Part shown: piece by piece, positions 41,010-57,559 of the stretch
Layout: the number at the start of each line of letters is the position of its first letter
Numbering within the stretch: position 1 is the stretch's first letter
Assembly (NCBI GenBank): GCA_022829145.1
Contig: CM040746.1
Coordinates: 15,563,790-15,627,789, forward strand
DNA: 64,000 nucleotides
From: Albula goreensis
Lineage: Eukaryota > Chordata > Actinopteri > Albuliformes > Albulidae
Direction: 5' to 3'
Program-made: the position numbers and the translations under genes
The notes under the pieces: generated by a model
Told to the model about the DNA's origin: nothing
The model's input: the letters and a program-made list of their open reading frames with translations, nothing else
Databases searched by the model: none

Positions 41010-44000
41010 ATTGTTTCTTTAAATACATTTTAAGATGAGTTTACTTACCTCAATCATTGTCCACTGCCTCTGGCTCTCCATGGAGATGTAATGGTGATAG
41101 AGTTGGGGTAAACAACACCTTAGAGTCGGAGCAAAGACACAGGTCCTCTGTCTGTGGAACCTATTGAAACCATGTTCTGTGCCAGCCATTTGGGGTCCTT
41201 TGCATCCCTCATAGACCTTCTAACTGACCCTATTACACCAGCAATGGAGCCACATCTTGATTTTTCACAGGGAGTCAGATGATCGTGTCCCATTCCCAAA
41301 CTTTATTTTGCTTTCAAAATTACTTATTGCAAAAGCACATCAGGCTCATCCAATTAGAAATTAGGTTTCTGCTCTTTTGCCTCAGTTGTCTAGTAGAAAT
41401 ACATGAATGGCTATTTATGCCTTCTTTGTGGGCAGTGAATTGAGCATGTCAGTTTTATTCACAAGTAGTTGAGGTCTGTATTTGGTTTTTCACCCTAGAT
41501 ATCTGTGAAATACATTAGAAGGTCTTACAAGGACACCTGGCTCCCATTGATCTTGAAATGAAACTATCATCCACCTCAAGGATGGGTTCTGAAAGGGCCA
41601 ATCTGTATTATACTGTATGTCCTTATTCATGCTGCATATTTCAGCTCTGAAGCACTTCTAGTACACAGTTCTTAAATTAGAAGTTAACTGGCACTGGCAT
41701 AACCTAGGCCTGGATTTAGCCCTTAGATAGCTAATCAGAGTGGCATTTCACCTTTATTATAAATAATCACATTTATTTATTAACACATTAAGTGGTATAA
41801 GACCACTGTCCATTACCATCTGCGCATTTTTAAGGTGCTGGAAAGCATACTTGAGCAACTATTCAGCAATAAAATTGCTTAAAGATATGTTTTTCAACTC
41901 ATTTGAAAAGCTTTTGATAATCACATTCTTCTGCCTATGCACAAAGGGAGATTACAAAGTTAAGTACCTCAGTAAGGGGCTAATATGCTATGAGGCATCC
42001 TGTAATGACACAGTTTAATTAACTTCTTGAGACCACAGGCATGAAAATAAAAAACTATGTAGGTAAAGCCCCATTACAAAGCAAACTATTTATTTCCAAA
42101 GTTTCCGCAGGCTCTTAGCACAATTCCTCTAATACCTCCCTTACCTCAGCTCAATTTAAAAAGAATTAACAGCGGCCCCATTCTTAGCAAAATAAGTTAG
42201 TTTGGCCTCCCCTGTTTTCATCCCTCTCGCCCTTAAAACAAATGCCTGATCAAAAGATTCAATAAAGCAAAATCATAATTATGTGTTATAGCACTAATAC
42301 GCAGTCACAGTCCATCACATGTCATGCTTTCGTGTGTGCTGTATTTTACCAAGTCATAAAATCAAAGAAAAAAGTAATGTTCTGTTTGCAGGTATAGCCA
42401 TTTTTTCAGTATTTCAACACTTAAATAAATTATGCTTCACACAGTGTTGCACTTTGGGCCTAACTCTGTAATGCTTTTGAATTGTAAATGATGGGGAACA
42501 TCTTTTTCAGAGGTTCAGGATCTGCTCATGTGTTTTCAGTTATAAAGGACCACGTGGATTGGTACATTCAACACTGCTGGTCACATCCCACAAGTCTGTG
42601 GGAGAGTTCTGGCATCAATACTGTGAGATTGGACAGTGTTAACATGTACTACCCAATCATTATTAATGTTGCATTAACATTAACAATGCTATGCATTGCC
42701 TAGCATGAGAAATTATGGGAGAATAACCAATACATTGATTTTATCACACTCAGTACAGTCTGGGCCAGATGTGACTAAACCTCTTTTCAACCAAACCAAG
42801 ACATCACATGTTTTCAGCACAAATTAATTGGACTCTTTTTTTTCAGCCCTTTGGGTTAAAAGCTGAAAATATATTACATACAGTTAAAGAAGTTCAGTCA
42901 AGGTTTTTCAGTAAAGATGGGGCTCAGAAATCTTTGAAATTGTGTCATAAGCGGTTTATGATTATTATTGGTCTTTTACCCTCATTATTACTGAAAATTT
43001 TGAGTGTCTGTCTCTTTAAGCATGCCATGACTTTGAGGTGTCAGTACTCAAATACTTCAAACTGTTCCTTTGAAATCATCTTCCTCAAAGAGACAAGTAT
43101 TAACAACTAGGACATACAGTATACAAGTAGGTGTGTATCTCTAAATAAGAGGTTGGGCCACAGACTGATCTTGGTCCATTTTGAAATTTGTGGTTGCCTG
43201 ATCTCCTACTGCTTGCCTGTTTTGCCTTGCACTTTGGATTAGCACATGGACACCCTGATCCTAGACCATGCCTTCTGAGTGCTGCTGTCTTTCTATATCA
43301 TTCATTTTTTTATATGTTTCAGTCAGGCATGGCATGAGTTGCATGTTTGACAAAATTAGTGGATAGTGTTGAGAGAGAAAAGTACACAATCCCAAGCTCT
43401 CCCATCTCGAGTAAAAATGTAGTAATGCTGGAGCGATATTATCATTAGAATCCTGAAATTGTGCTGACACCAATGTGAGGACTTAAGTGTGATCTCACAC
43501 GAGGGTACATTTTTAGACAGATGTCATTGTTTCCACAGTGTCTGGCTCCTTAATGATACCTACAATAACTAATATGCACTCTGAAGTGGAAATACATGTA
43601 ATGGGTGTAATGTATGTAATGGATGGTAATCTTTCTGTTGTGAAATTAGCTCTGTTGTCTCTCTGTGCTGATTTCATAATTGTATAAGCCCAAATAGCTA
43701 TTTCCAGTCAACACATTATTGTTTCTGATCTTGTGGTTAACAATAAGATGAGTCAGCTGATGAGTATAGAGCTTTGGAGACTGGACTGCTTGATCATGGA
43801 ATCTGAGGTCATGACAGTTCTTATGTGACTTCCTCACTGATGAAAGAATCTCCAGTAAAATGCATTAACTCATCTTATATACTGGCTCAAAAATTAAGCT
43901 GATAATCAGTGCACACCAGTCATTGGGGAAGGATAAAATGCACAACTGCAAGAGGCAGTTAGCTAAAATAGCTTGACTCTTTACTAAGCTTTCCCCTAAA

Positions 44001-47000
44001 GCACAACTGAACCAACAACTCTGTGCCTCAGTCTCAACAAGAACTGCACACTGTGATCTTCATAAAGCTGGGCCACCAACTGGAAACCGCTTGTATCCAA
44101 GGCTAATGCACAAAGACACATAATCTGGTGTAAGAAGCACAAAACCTGGACCCCTGGGAAACTGAAAAAGTAAGGTGGTTTGAATGATTTCATTGTCATA
44201 ATCACTGAATTGCAACAAAGATAATCACTGAAAGTGTTCCATTCATTCATTTTATTAACACAATAAAAAACAGAACTTGAGAAAACCAGTCATTGATGTC
44301 TCCTACCCCCTGTACAGAAATGCTGGCATGCTGTAGAGACTCACCAGGAACAGAAAGCACCAGCTGATTATTTTTTTAGAGCAAGTTTATTTTCTTGATT
44401 TTATTCTCTTGTAATGGCTTATTCTTCTCTAACATTTTTAAGGTGACCATGTCTAGCCATGAGAAGAAGCTTGGGGCAGTTTGGTTCCAGATGATAAGTG
44501 TTTAATGTCATATTTGATTTTAGGAGCAGATGTCACTTGCTGGAGGATAATCAGCCTATTCCAACACACTTCCTGCACATCGAAAGGAAGCCAGTTGCTT
44601 TGGAGCCACATTTGTCTAAAAGCCATAAACTCCTTACACAAACATGGCTGAAACTGAGAAAGTGCATAGAACTTAATGCATCTGTCATCTATGTTTATCA
44701 TATGTAATATAGCTGGCCTTATGTTCTCAACAGCAGAGGAGTGGTCTTGCAACCCATGTTAAGGCCTCAGTTTAGTGTAACCATAGAGTACTTCCTCATT
44801 TTGATTTGAGAAGCAAATTAAAGTCTGTTTTAAATCCCAGTTGTATTTTCCAGAAAAATATGTTGACATTCCTGGGGCCTCAGTCACACCAAACTATTAG
44901 ATGAAACAGCCATTTGAATACAAATATGTGTGGACTTAGAGTTATATTACCATTTCCATGACAGTCTGCAGAGCTCCATAGTTGGTTAGCATGTATCCTG
45001 GTTTTGTCCTCTGTAAGATGGACACTGAGTTGGCAGGATGGGTTATACAAGCTGGCACTGACGGATGTTTTTCCCACCAGGAGACACGCTGTCTGTGGCA
45101 GGGTTGATTGGAAATGCCCACGGCAGAAAAGGGCTGTTTGAGTAGGAGGGCCAAGCGTTCAAAAGGCAGACAAGGACGGTGACACAGGATTGCATGATGT
45201 GCTTTTGTATTTGTCACACTGTGTATTTCCTCCTTTACAAAGAATAAGAGCATACACCATATCGTAATTCCATGACATGCTGTCAAGCTCCTTGACGGCT
45301 TTGTCAGGTACAACGCTGGGTCATATGAAATCCAAAACAAAGTTTTTTTTTTAAAGCTGTCAGAAATATACTAATACTGTGGTTACAATGTGTTTAGTTG
45401 ATTTTTGTACTGTGATAGAGAATGTATACTTTTTAAAAGAAAATTGAGATTGAATTGTTCTGAGTTGTGTCTCCAGAGTGACACAACTTGCTCTTGTTTT
45501 CATGACATGGGACAAATTCCCCTACATCAGTTCATTTCTGTGGGAAAATCAATGCTAATGTATTTTTCCTGAGGCCTTATCCAATGATGAGGACAATTTA
45601 TTTGCCAACACGGCATCCTTCACCCCAGCGAAAACTCAATTGAAACCTGGTTACAGGAATAGAAAATCGACAAGCATCGAAGCACACTAATATAATTCTG
45701 TCATGGGCTATTCGTGAGGTTATGTCACATATTTTGTGTTGTATTCTGTAAATAGTCCAGTGAACATGTCTGTGCCTACTCCAGGCTATACTATGTCATG
45801 GTGTAGAAATACGTGACATTTAAAACAAACATGGAGAAAGGCAGTTACTGTTGCCCTTTGTGGTAGTGACAGTGTGGTTTTCAGACTCATTTAAAAGTAT
45901 GAATTAAATAAAGCATGCTTTTAATGTTGAGTGAACCTTTTTATTCTTTATTCTCTGAAGAGGGGCCCCTTACTCTTGGGCCAACACAAATAGCCTCAGC
46001 AGATGGGTGGGTTTAGAAATCACTGCCTTCATATTTTTGCAAGCCTCACTTTTACCTATCCCTGCAAACATATCTGATTGAATTTCCCTGTGGAAAGCAT
46101 CTAGTTTGCCACAACTTTACTTTCAAAAGCAATGTCCCTGTATATTTTTGGGAAAGGGCCCTTACTTTGTCAGACTAATCAGCCTGACGAGATATAAACA
46201 CAGACTGACTTGGCCTGTGTTTCAACCAGTGCTGCCATAATCTAGGGAGAGAACCCCTGTTTTACAAGCCCATCTCATTTGGGAAACCTGTTCATACTGC
46301 CTGATCGTGTAAGACAAACCAATAGATAGAACCTTGCTTTAAAGGGACACTCCAACCAAAATGAAGCATGTATGTATATTTGCCTACTTCATTTTAATGC
46401 CGCTGATTTTCATTGTTGGTTTGGTTTCTCTGTCACAATGTTATAAATAGCTAGTTAAGTAGTGGTACTTGATAAGTGCGTTGTCACATTTGAATGGCAT
46501 TAATAATACGATACCATTTGTTTTAAAATATGAAACTGAGATGAGTTTTTTGTCCAAAATGGTCGTTATGCAAGAATCCTACATTGAGGGTTCATTAAGT
46601 TGATTAGTTGTTGAGCATCCTTACAGTGATGTGGTTTGATGCAATCCCAATGAGCATGAGTTATATTCATGTCATAAGAGAAGATCTACATATGTAAAAT
46701 GTACCACTGTATGATCTCTGCATGGATGACCTGCTTGGTGTAATTATCCCAGTTGATGGTAAGGTTTCTGCCCAGACCTCTTATCTGGGTATTTAGTAAT
46801 GTTCAGGAGCTTATCAGTTACAAATTTGCTGTGATGTTTGCCTCATAAAATTGTCTATAAATATGTAAATATCCTGGCAGTTTTATAATTCTATACACAC
46901 TGACATAATAACATTTGCAATTAACAAAGGAAGTTCAATAATATTTAAAGATCAAGGCTTCCTACTTAATTTACAAATCCATTCATAAACCTGTGAAATA

Positions 47001-49669
47001 TATCTGGAATTGGCAGAACAGGGATGAAATTAGTTAGTAGTGCAACTAGTTATTTCAAGAGACCAGTTTGTGCCAGAAGTGGGCTGTGCAAAGAGAGATA
47101 TAATGAATAATAATAACTTATTAAACATTAATTATAAGGTTTCTATAATTATAAAAGATAACTGTTTGCTCACTGCTTTCATGGTAGACAAGACCTTGTG
47201 TAAAACTAATCTACTGCATTCCCTTTTTCCTGCTTATGAATCATTTTTACTGAAGGCATGTGTTATTCATGGATGCACACTTGGAAGCCCAGCCCAGAGA
47301 ATAAATGGCAGACTGGCAGTCAACATGTGGCCGAGTGTGATAAAGAAACAGCCTTGGAACAACAGTCAAATCAAGAAATTAGGCAATACAATTGCACTAC
47401 AAAAGAGAATGTTAAATTATTTATCTTCTTTCAATTTCTTCTTTGATGTTTTTCATTTTACATTTCCCATCTGTTTGTGCAAAGAGTAATCTGTGTTCAC
47501 TGTACTGTAAAAGCATGTCACCAGGAGAATTCTTTTGTTTATCATTTGCAACATTTTCCCAAGGTGATTGTTTACTAGTTTGCACAGAGCAGCCAGTATC
47601 TTTAGCTACTAAGGAAGGAATGAATAAGGAAAGGGACACTGAAAAAAACAGCCATTGGATTTATTGAAATAAAATAAATTATGCAACAAATTATAGGTAG
47701 TTGATTCAATGAATGCCATTTGACCATTATCAACATGTGTCGCACTCGTGTTTACTGCAATACATACACACAAAATATGATGAGATGCCTGTATTCTAAC
47801 CTGTAAACAATAATGGCAGCATCCTCATGAAGCTGGTAGTACCTAGTAGACCACATACATAAAAACACTAGCTAATTCAGTACACATACAAGTAGCCACT
47901 GCTACAGAACAAAAAAAATATTTTTCACCACTAACCTACTGACTGTAAAACTATGGTTTAGTGTGTCATCAAGGCAATCATGGGAAAGAGTAAGAAGTGT
48001 ATGTTGCTCACAATAAAACCAGATTATTTGAACTAGGTTGTAATTCCTGACTCTGTACTTTATTTGGGATAACTCAGAAAGAATGCTCATGAGTTAAACA
48101 ATAAAATGTTTAAGATTTTATTCAGAAAACCTTAAGTAATTGACATATAAATTGCCGAAAATGCAGCCACATTTCTTTGTTCATATATCTGACAAAACAA
48201 AAAAATCAGTGAAACCTACTGGACCACTGAATGTATTCACTATAAAATGGTTTCTAGTATCAGCAAACAGTCTCATCAGTTAACATGAGTAAAATTTAGG
48301 ATGGAGAGACATTGTAAATTGGGGAGAAAATCTGGCACATAATTGTTCATGGTGTCTAAGGATGTAGGAATTCCTTTTCTCACCCTGAAGCAACATTATG
48401 CTTCTCCTCTAAGCCAATAAATTTTCACTTAATTTAGCCTCGCATTCATTATTGGGCATGGGTTGTACATGAGTACCAAATGCTGTTAATGGCCCAAGGT
48501 TCCTGGCAAGGCTCAGCTTTGTCCAAAGTCATAAATTCTACTGTGCAATCAAGATGTGTATTAATATTCTTGCCCCAATTATGTCATCAGTCATTCAACT
48601 GATATCTGCTGCAATCTACCAAAACTGACTGCAACATGAAGTCACCAGTCATCCTTTAAAGCTGCATTGTTACTAGTTTGAATACATTGCAAGAATTGCA
48701 CCATTCATCCAAGGAGGTATAATGACATCCATTTCTTTTATAATTTCACATTGAATGTAGAAGAACAAGCATTGTTTATACTTTAGTTTAAGTTTGAATA
48801 CTAGTCATCAATATTCAAGAGAACATTAGAATTTTCACTTGATCACTGGAACATTGGAATTTCTAGATTTATGTGTTGCAATCTTTATAATAATTTGGAC
48901 TGAATTAAGGATGGTAATGTACAGGCAAAAAAAGAATGATATGGACATAGGGACGAATAAACACCAGGAAAAAGTTGAAACTTAGATAATTGCTTTGCCA
49001 GTTCAATGTTATGACAATGCTTCCCAGGTCACATTGCAGTTCTGAATTGCAGTGTCACACTTGCTGTCTTATTTTTGTCTGTTGGAGGTACGGTCTTATC
49101 CTAAGCTTCAATGATTCTGTTTAATCTATTTAATTATCCATTTATCTTCTTCCTAATACCCCTAATTCCCAAAAGGACATGCTGTATCCGTGTTTATCCC
49201 TCACATGAAATGTTCACATTGTGAGCAGCTTAGAGACCTGGAAAATGGACAGTCACAGCCAATGAAAATTAGCAATTCATCAAAGTTGGTATGAGTACTG
49301 CGAAACACAACTGTGGTTTTTGCATTGTGCCAGAACTGGAGCAGCTGTCTGTTTGAGGAGTCCACAGTACTATCCTTTGTTCATTCAAATTTTCCTCATC
49401 AAGTGTGGAACCATAACTTTAAAATTCTAAAAAACAAATAAACTGACAAACTTAAGGAAGAACAGAAATTGGGAGTTTCAAGATCAGACTGATCACTGTG
49501 TAACACTGATGGAATTGCCTGTGTAAGCATAAGTATGTGCTGCAATCTGTGTGTGCATTTTTTATCATCTTTGTTCTGCATGGATGTGTGTTTGCCATGC
49601 ATATCTTTGTATTTGTCCACAGAAATGTGGTGGCATATAACTGAGAATTTTCAGGGGCAGTGGGTAGAG

Positions 49670-49710
49670 GCAGCAGCAGCAGCAGCAGCAGCAGGAGCAG
49701 CAGCAGCAGC
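49670..49710. repeat. (GCA)n microsatellite
   Basis: A 41-base run of GCA units with one GGA interruption. It translates as polyAla or polyLeu in flanking open frames on both strands, but no conserved protein surrounds it, so a coding role is not supported. Confidence 0.95.
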
Positions 49711-50648
49711 TTTGGGACTGTGTTCCACTTGACCTGAGGTGCCCTGGTCCAACTTGTCACACAGATGTCATCCCCCTGTACTACCACCAGAGGGAGTGTC
49801 AGACAAGGACAAACACAGAGACCTGCCCGTTTCTGTCAACCCAATACAACAAAATCGAATTACATTCATAGCACTTCAGTTTTACTGAATGTCACAGCTT
49901 GCTGCATTGCAGGCCAAGACAACATTTGCCAGAAGATATTGATTTAGACCAAGGAGACGGTTACAAAAGACTCAGACACCCTCTGCTCTGCTGTATTAAG
50001 GTGCATGCAGTGACCTATGTGCTACACATACCTCCCCAATAGTACAGTAGCAGTGAGTAGTGAAGCCTGGGGTGTAATTTTAACAATGCGGGGGGTCATT
50101 GGGTTGTCACTCTCATGTTCTGTGTTTTGCAATCAGCTGGTTCCCCGCAGCCAGCCATACTTATTAAACGTACAGGTTTTAATCTTTGCTTATGTGAGTA
50201 CTTTGTTTTCATTTTTTCGACTAATGGTGTTTTTTGCTTTTTACCAGGCAGACTTCAATCAGATCCCTAAAAACAATAAAATCCTGAGCAATCCCCTGCT
50301 GGACCAAAGCTTTGCCCGTGCCCCCCAACCCCCAAAACCCCTCACTCCCCCCATAGGCTCTCTATATTAAAAAGCTCCAGGGATGTGGCTGACTCGCTAT
50401 TCATTAGTGCACCCACCCGTGAAAACTTGGGTCCGGACAGGAATGTCCTCCCCCGCATCGAGAAACACCCCACAGCCAACAGTGCCTCCTCTTGCTCCAT
50501 GCCTGTACAATTAAAATACTATGAGGAAAAAAAAACATACATGTGTTTCACACGGTTTAAGGGTATTAATTAAAGGTTGGTGTTACTGTTTGTGGGAGTT
50601 TGTGTGTACATGCACACAATCATGTCATGAATATGATGGAAAACAAAA
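49711..50648. other. noncoding interval between GCA and GA microsatellites
   Basis: No gene is recognised. A plus-strand open frame of 117 codons (50017-50370) has no recognisable domain. The stretch 50310-50352 is C-rich. Nothing else stands out. Confidence 0.6.
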
Positions 50649-50715
50649 GGAGGGGGAGAGAGAGGGAGGGAGAGAGAGAGAGGGAGGGAGAGAGAGAGAG
50701 AGAGAGAGAGATAGA

Positions 50716-50754
<39 letters not shown>
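50649..50754. repeat. (GA)n/(GGGA)n microsatellite
   Basis: A purine-only run of about 106 bases mixing GA dinucleotides with GGGA interruptions and one AT break near 50711. Open frames through it encode only low-complexity Arg/Glu or Ser/Leu repeats and are artefacts. Confidence 0.97.
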
Positions 50755-50755
<1 letters not shown>

Positions 50756-50999
50756 GTTAGCGGGAGTACCAGCAGCCCAATAAAGACAGCCTGTTTCAGC
50801 AGTGTTGTGCCCTCAAGCGTCCGTCTCTCTGGAGCCACTCTGAATAAGATAATGATATTCCTTTCTCAGCCACTAAGGGGCTCTCCACACAGAGAGCCAA
50901 TCATTAAAAATGATTTATTTCATTTCAGACAAATATGAGGTGACTCATCTAAACATGACCTCTACAATGAAAAACAGCTGTGCAAGGTTTTTTTTTTAA

Positions 51000-51003
<4 letters not shown>

Positions 51004-51030
<27 letters not shown>

Positions 51031-51031
51031 A
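51004..51031. repeat. (AAT)n microsatellite
   Basis: About nine AAT units following a short T/A homopolymer stretch. Confidence 0.95.
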
Positions 51032-51439
51032 AATAGATTAATAAATTGTAACTACATTCATATGTGTATATATTTATTTACCTTATTATTGTACCTTATT
51101 ATTGTATATTTTTTTACCCTCAACTATATTTTTAAGTATTGTAAGAATACTAATTAAAGCTCATTCTTTTTTTCAGCATAGAACTGGGTTTATAATTTAC
51201 GTTTCCAGTATTATTACACCCTCTAAAGCTTTAATCATTTTTTGTCATTCAATTAACATATGAAGCGCAACATTATGTCAGAAACACTGTGAATAAACAA
51301 AAACTAAAACAAGGTAATGATGTCAAAAGACTAATAACTCTTTGGCAAAGACTAAAAACATTTGGCAAAATTTGTTTTCAGATGCAGTTTGAAACTGTGC
51401 AAACCTGGGATGGTTCACAGTGTTCTGAAACATTTCAGA

Positions 51440-51620
51440 GAATCTGCTGTTAATTAGGCTAATTGTTTAAAGCCTTGGAACGCTTGTCAGACAGCCTTAT
51501 TTTGATTAAAAGAAAGGCCATAAAAGAGTGGCCATTATGAATGATTTCCTGGTTACATCAAAGGCAGGAGGAAGTTTTAAACAGCCCTAAAAATCACCAC
51601 ATAAAGGCATTCACCTTTTG
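51440..51620. promoter_or_regulatory. candidate regulatory block downstream of msx2
   Basis: About 1 kb beyond the inferred end of msx2. It contains TAATTA at 51451-51456, a second AATTG core ten bases on, a GATTAAA, and a TCF/LEF consensus ATCAAAG at 51557-51563. The sequence has no repeat character and no open frame. Msx genes are regulated by Wnt and homeodomain inputs, so the motif pairing is suggestive but unproven. Confidence 0.3.
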
Positions 51621-52569
51621 TGACTCAGCATAAGGCATAAAGGCACAAACTGTCTATGAAGCCTGAAAACACACAGCATACCTTATTCTCCTGAAACAAA
51701 AGTGGTGACAAAAAAGAAAATCTCAAGTTTTCCTGTAGACCTTTTCTGTTTCAATCCCCTTCACAGAATATGTTGTTCAACTATGACTTGGTACTTGTTT
51801 GTACTTCCTTCTTGCTGACAAAGGGAATTCCCTTTTACCCCAGTCATTGCAAAACTGTCTTTCATATTGTTGAAAATCTACAGAAAAAAGGGTTCATTGT
51901 GGCTCAAGCTCTGCATGTGGACAGGGCACAGTACGTGTCTGTTTCTCTTTGTCCTAACTCGTTTATTGAAAACAACGCTGGAATGCAGTTACCATGATTT
52001 AAAATGGCATCCTTGCCACAGAGGGCTATAAATCCATGTATGAGGTAGAGCGTGGTTCCCTTCTAGACCAGGGCTTTCAAAGAAGCTACCTACCCTTCAG
52101 TATGCAAACCACTAAAAGCATCGCAGTGCAAATCAGTTCACTTTAAACTATAGTTTCAAAGGCAAATCAGAGCAGTTCCATGATAAAATAAAACCTAGGG
52201 TTATTGTTTGGTTGTGCGTACCCGAGCATTTATAAATCAGCTTTTTAAGTACCACTGACTTGCTATGTACTTGGTTGGACAAACTAAAATAAACATTTGC
52301 CCCAGGACTCATGTTCCCAGACTCATTGACTGCCTGTTTTCAGGGAAACAGTACTAGCCTGCTTGCAATGTTCACTTTGATATCTACTCAGAATTCTTCA
52401 CATCTGAGATCATATCAGCAACAGCCAAGGAGAGACGTCACATCCAAAATAATGACAGTGGTGATACGGTTAGAAACATTTTAATTTAATATCAAATAAG
52501 AAACATAGGAAGATTATCTTTGATAATATTTATAAAACTGTACAGAACTTGTCCTTTCAAAGGATCTCT

Positions 52570-53582
52570 CAGGCTACAACTGATACTTGATTTTTATTTC
52601 TACATATTCCCATGTTTGTGCTGCATGCTGTAAATACAAAACTCAAACAGTTCCATTTACAACATTACATTTACAACAATCAATCTCAAATTTTTCTGGT
52701 ACATTTTAAAAACAACTAAAGAAGTTTTACCTGAAGGGCTTTGAAATCGTTTGTTAGTAAGTGCTGGCAGAGCCCACCTTTTACCAAACTATGACATTTT
52801 CATTGGTGTTTTTGCTGGTATGTCATATATGTCACATTAAAGTTAACCCAAAAAAGAAAAATCAATGGCTAATTATGGAACTTTGTCATTTGCCCTCAGG
52901 AACAAATTTTAAATGAGTTAAATGAATTAATTTTGATACAAATTATGAGTGTGCAGTTATGGCTTCCATTTAGATTACATTACGGTTGCTCTTGCTATTG
53001 CCAGTGTGCACAGCAACTTAAGGCTTTCTTGAGATAGAGATAAGGAGTTTTAGCATTTCCTCATTTTCCAGCATGAGTTTAATTAACTTACAAAAATAGT
53101 ACTGCAAGTAATTGGTGTAAAAGTGCAAAAGGCAAGTTTGCTGTGGTAAAATGTAGACAGACATAAATAATTATCTATATAATTTTTTAAAAAATTAATG
53201 AATGGGCCTCCGTGCTATCAAGCCTTAATCAGGTATCCTCATCCAACAGATTTAAATAAAAACACATTCAGATATGTACCCTATAGTCAGGTATGAACCT
53301 GGACAGATTATGGTAAGTCCTGTCACTCAGGCAATGTCTTTGTCCACAGAAAGACTAGAAGACTATCCTTACTGGGTGTATATGCAAGCCTTTAGAACAT
53401 GACGAGTGTGTTTGTGGGTAAAAGAAACAGAAGTGCAGGACACGATGGTACCCAGATGTACTGTGCAAGTCTCCACGGTAAGACTTGTATTTATATCATG
53501 CAGATAACATGGACTGTTTTAAGGCAAACACGATGTTCTAAAGACTGAGTGGTCCATGACACCCTCCTGAAACAGCCCTGCT
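52570..53582 (-). other. msx2: probable msx2 3' UTR
   Basis: Reading downstream of the stop codon on the minus strand, the first AATAAA hexamer is at 52598-52593 (TTTATT on the plus strand), about 985 bases after the stop. No earlier AATAAA or ATTAAA is present; a weaker TATAAA variant occurs near 53490. A 3' UTR of about 1 kb is comparable with mammalian Msx2. The extent is inferred from the signal only; transcript evidence would be needed to fix the end. Confidence 0.45.
52593..52598 (-). terminator. candidate msx2 polyadenylation signal
   Basis: AATAAA on the minus strand, the first canonical hexamer downstream of the msx2 stop codon. The flanking sequence is T-rich on the plus strand. 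Cleavage would be expected 10-30 bases further, around 52570-52585. Confidence 0.4.
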
Positions 53583-56431
<2,849 letters not shown>

Positions 56432-56700
56432 ATCTGCTAAAACTGTCCCTAAAAGATAAGCTTTAGGAATACCAAAATTAACACGGGCAAGTCCCACGAA
56501 GAAGTGGCGCTGGCCTCTTTGTGATCCAAGAGTTGGGCAACTTAAATTTGACAGTCAACTTTCAAAGTAGGAAGAACTTAAAGGAGGTAGTTGAACTTTC
56601 AGCCAATCACAGCTAAGCCAAAACTTTAGTGTCAACACACTGACGAATTTTATTGGCTTTCAGTTTTGGCGATCACAAGAAGGTTTGGAAAATAAAGTTT
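56432..56700 (-). promoter_or_regulatory. msx2: msx2 5' UTR and proximal promoter
   Basis: The 270 bases upstream of the start codon contain two CCAAT boxes, one on each strand: CCAAT at 56603-56607 (plus strand) and its complement ATTGG at 56652-56656, which reads CCAAT in the direction of msx2. A TCF/LEF-type TTCAAAG lies at 56561-56567 inside a small palindrome. I see no good TATA box. The transcription start is not determinable by eye. The position directly upstream of exon 1 makes promoter function likely. Confidence 0.55.
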
Positions 56701-57189
56701 GAAGAAATCACATGGAGTACTGAATATGACGGGTTGTTGATACCTCCAGGGCTGTGATCTCGTGTAAACACAAGGCCCATTGGGATAATTTATGACTAAT
56801 TATGTGAGGAAGAAACTCATATTAACCACTTAATTCTGAGCAGTTGGAATGTTCACTTTTTTCCCCAAACGTAATAAGGGATCAGGGGACTGTGTGTGAC
56901 GTTCAGTGAGCTCAGTTAAAGGACTGTCACATTCACGTGTCAGAGAACCATTTGAAACACCCTGCACGCAAGTATACTTCAATAGTAGGTTGTCATGTTC
57001 ATGATCAGCCGACCAGAGTGCAGATCGGTGCCTTAAATCTTGCAGTCTGAGGTGACAATTTTTCAGTGGTAGTGTTGTGGGGTAAAACATACCCCCTTAA
57101 GTACCCTCTTTCAAGAAAAAGAAAAAACAAATGTTGTTGGGAGTAAAAATACTCCGTTTGATTTAAAAGAGGGAACAGTAGAAATTCCC

Positions 57190-57199
57190 TACTACTATC

Positions 57200-57233
<34 letters not shown>

Positions 57234-57251
57234 ATAATAATAATAATAATA
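57190..57251. repeat. compound (TAC)n/(CCA)n/(TAA)n microsatellite
   Basis: TAC units pass into CCA, back to TAC, then into TAA units, about 62 bases in all. It lies 0.7 kb upstream of the msx2 start codon. Confidence 0.9.
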
Positions 57252-57559
57252 AAAATATTCAATTGTGTTTCACAGGTTTCTCTCCAGGGTATTTATTTAT
57301 TAAATTTAGGTCATATGTTTTAAGGAAGACACTGATATGGTTTTAGGATCATTTAAACACGTTCAGTATTGTGAACCCAATCATAAACCTTGAACAGATC
57401 TATTCTATCTTTATTACGATATTTTAGTGGAACACTTGTAAATCAATGTCAAAACATGAATTCACTAAACGTACTAAATGTCTAGTTATTATTCTGCAAA
57501 ATTACTTATTTCCGTACCACAATATTAGAACTCCTTACATTTAGAATTAACGCAGATTA

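Larger units (their letters stand above)
38677..49669. other. noncoding, AT-rich gene desert
   Basis: About 11 kb without a recognisable exon, RNA gene or repeat family. Open frames reach 149 codons (47040-47489) but lack recognisable domains and look like chance frames. Intervals near 42000-42300 (with TTAATTAA at 42015-42022), 45960-46300 and 48380-48680 have a more even, complex composition that could reflect conserved noncoding elements. Small direct duplications occur at 39249-39285 and 40954-41009. Confidence 0.6.

Noticed and set aside
47040-47489. 149-codon plus-strand open frame
   Set aside because: AT-rich chance composition, no domain, overlapped by other open frames.
49452-49787. 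Open frames with polyLeu or polyAla across the GCA repeat
   Set aside because: No conserved sequence on either side of the homopolymer; no splice or family support.
50521-50938. Open frames across the GA repeat
   Set aside because: Low-complexity Arg/Glu or Ser/Leu translation only.
56432-56497. N-terminal extension of msx2 exon 1 by 22 codons
   Set aside because: The extension begins at GTG, not ATG, and is not found in Msx proteins; the ATG at 56431 gives the expected start.
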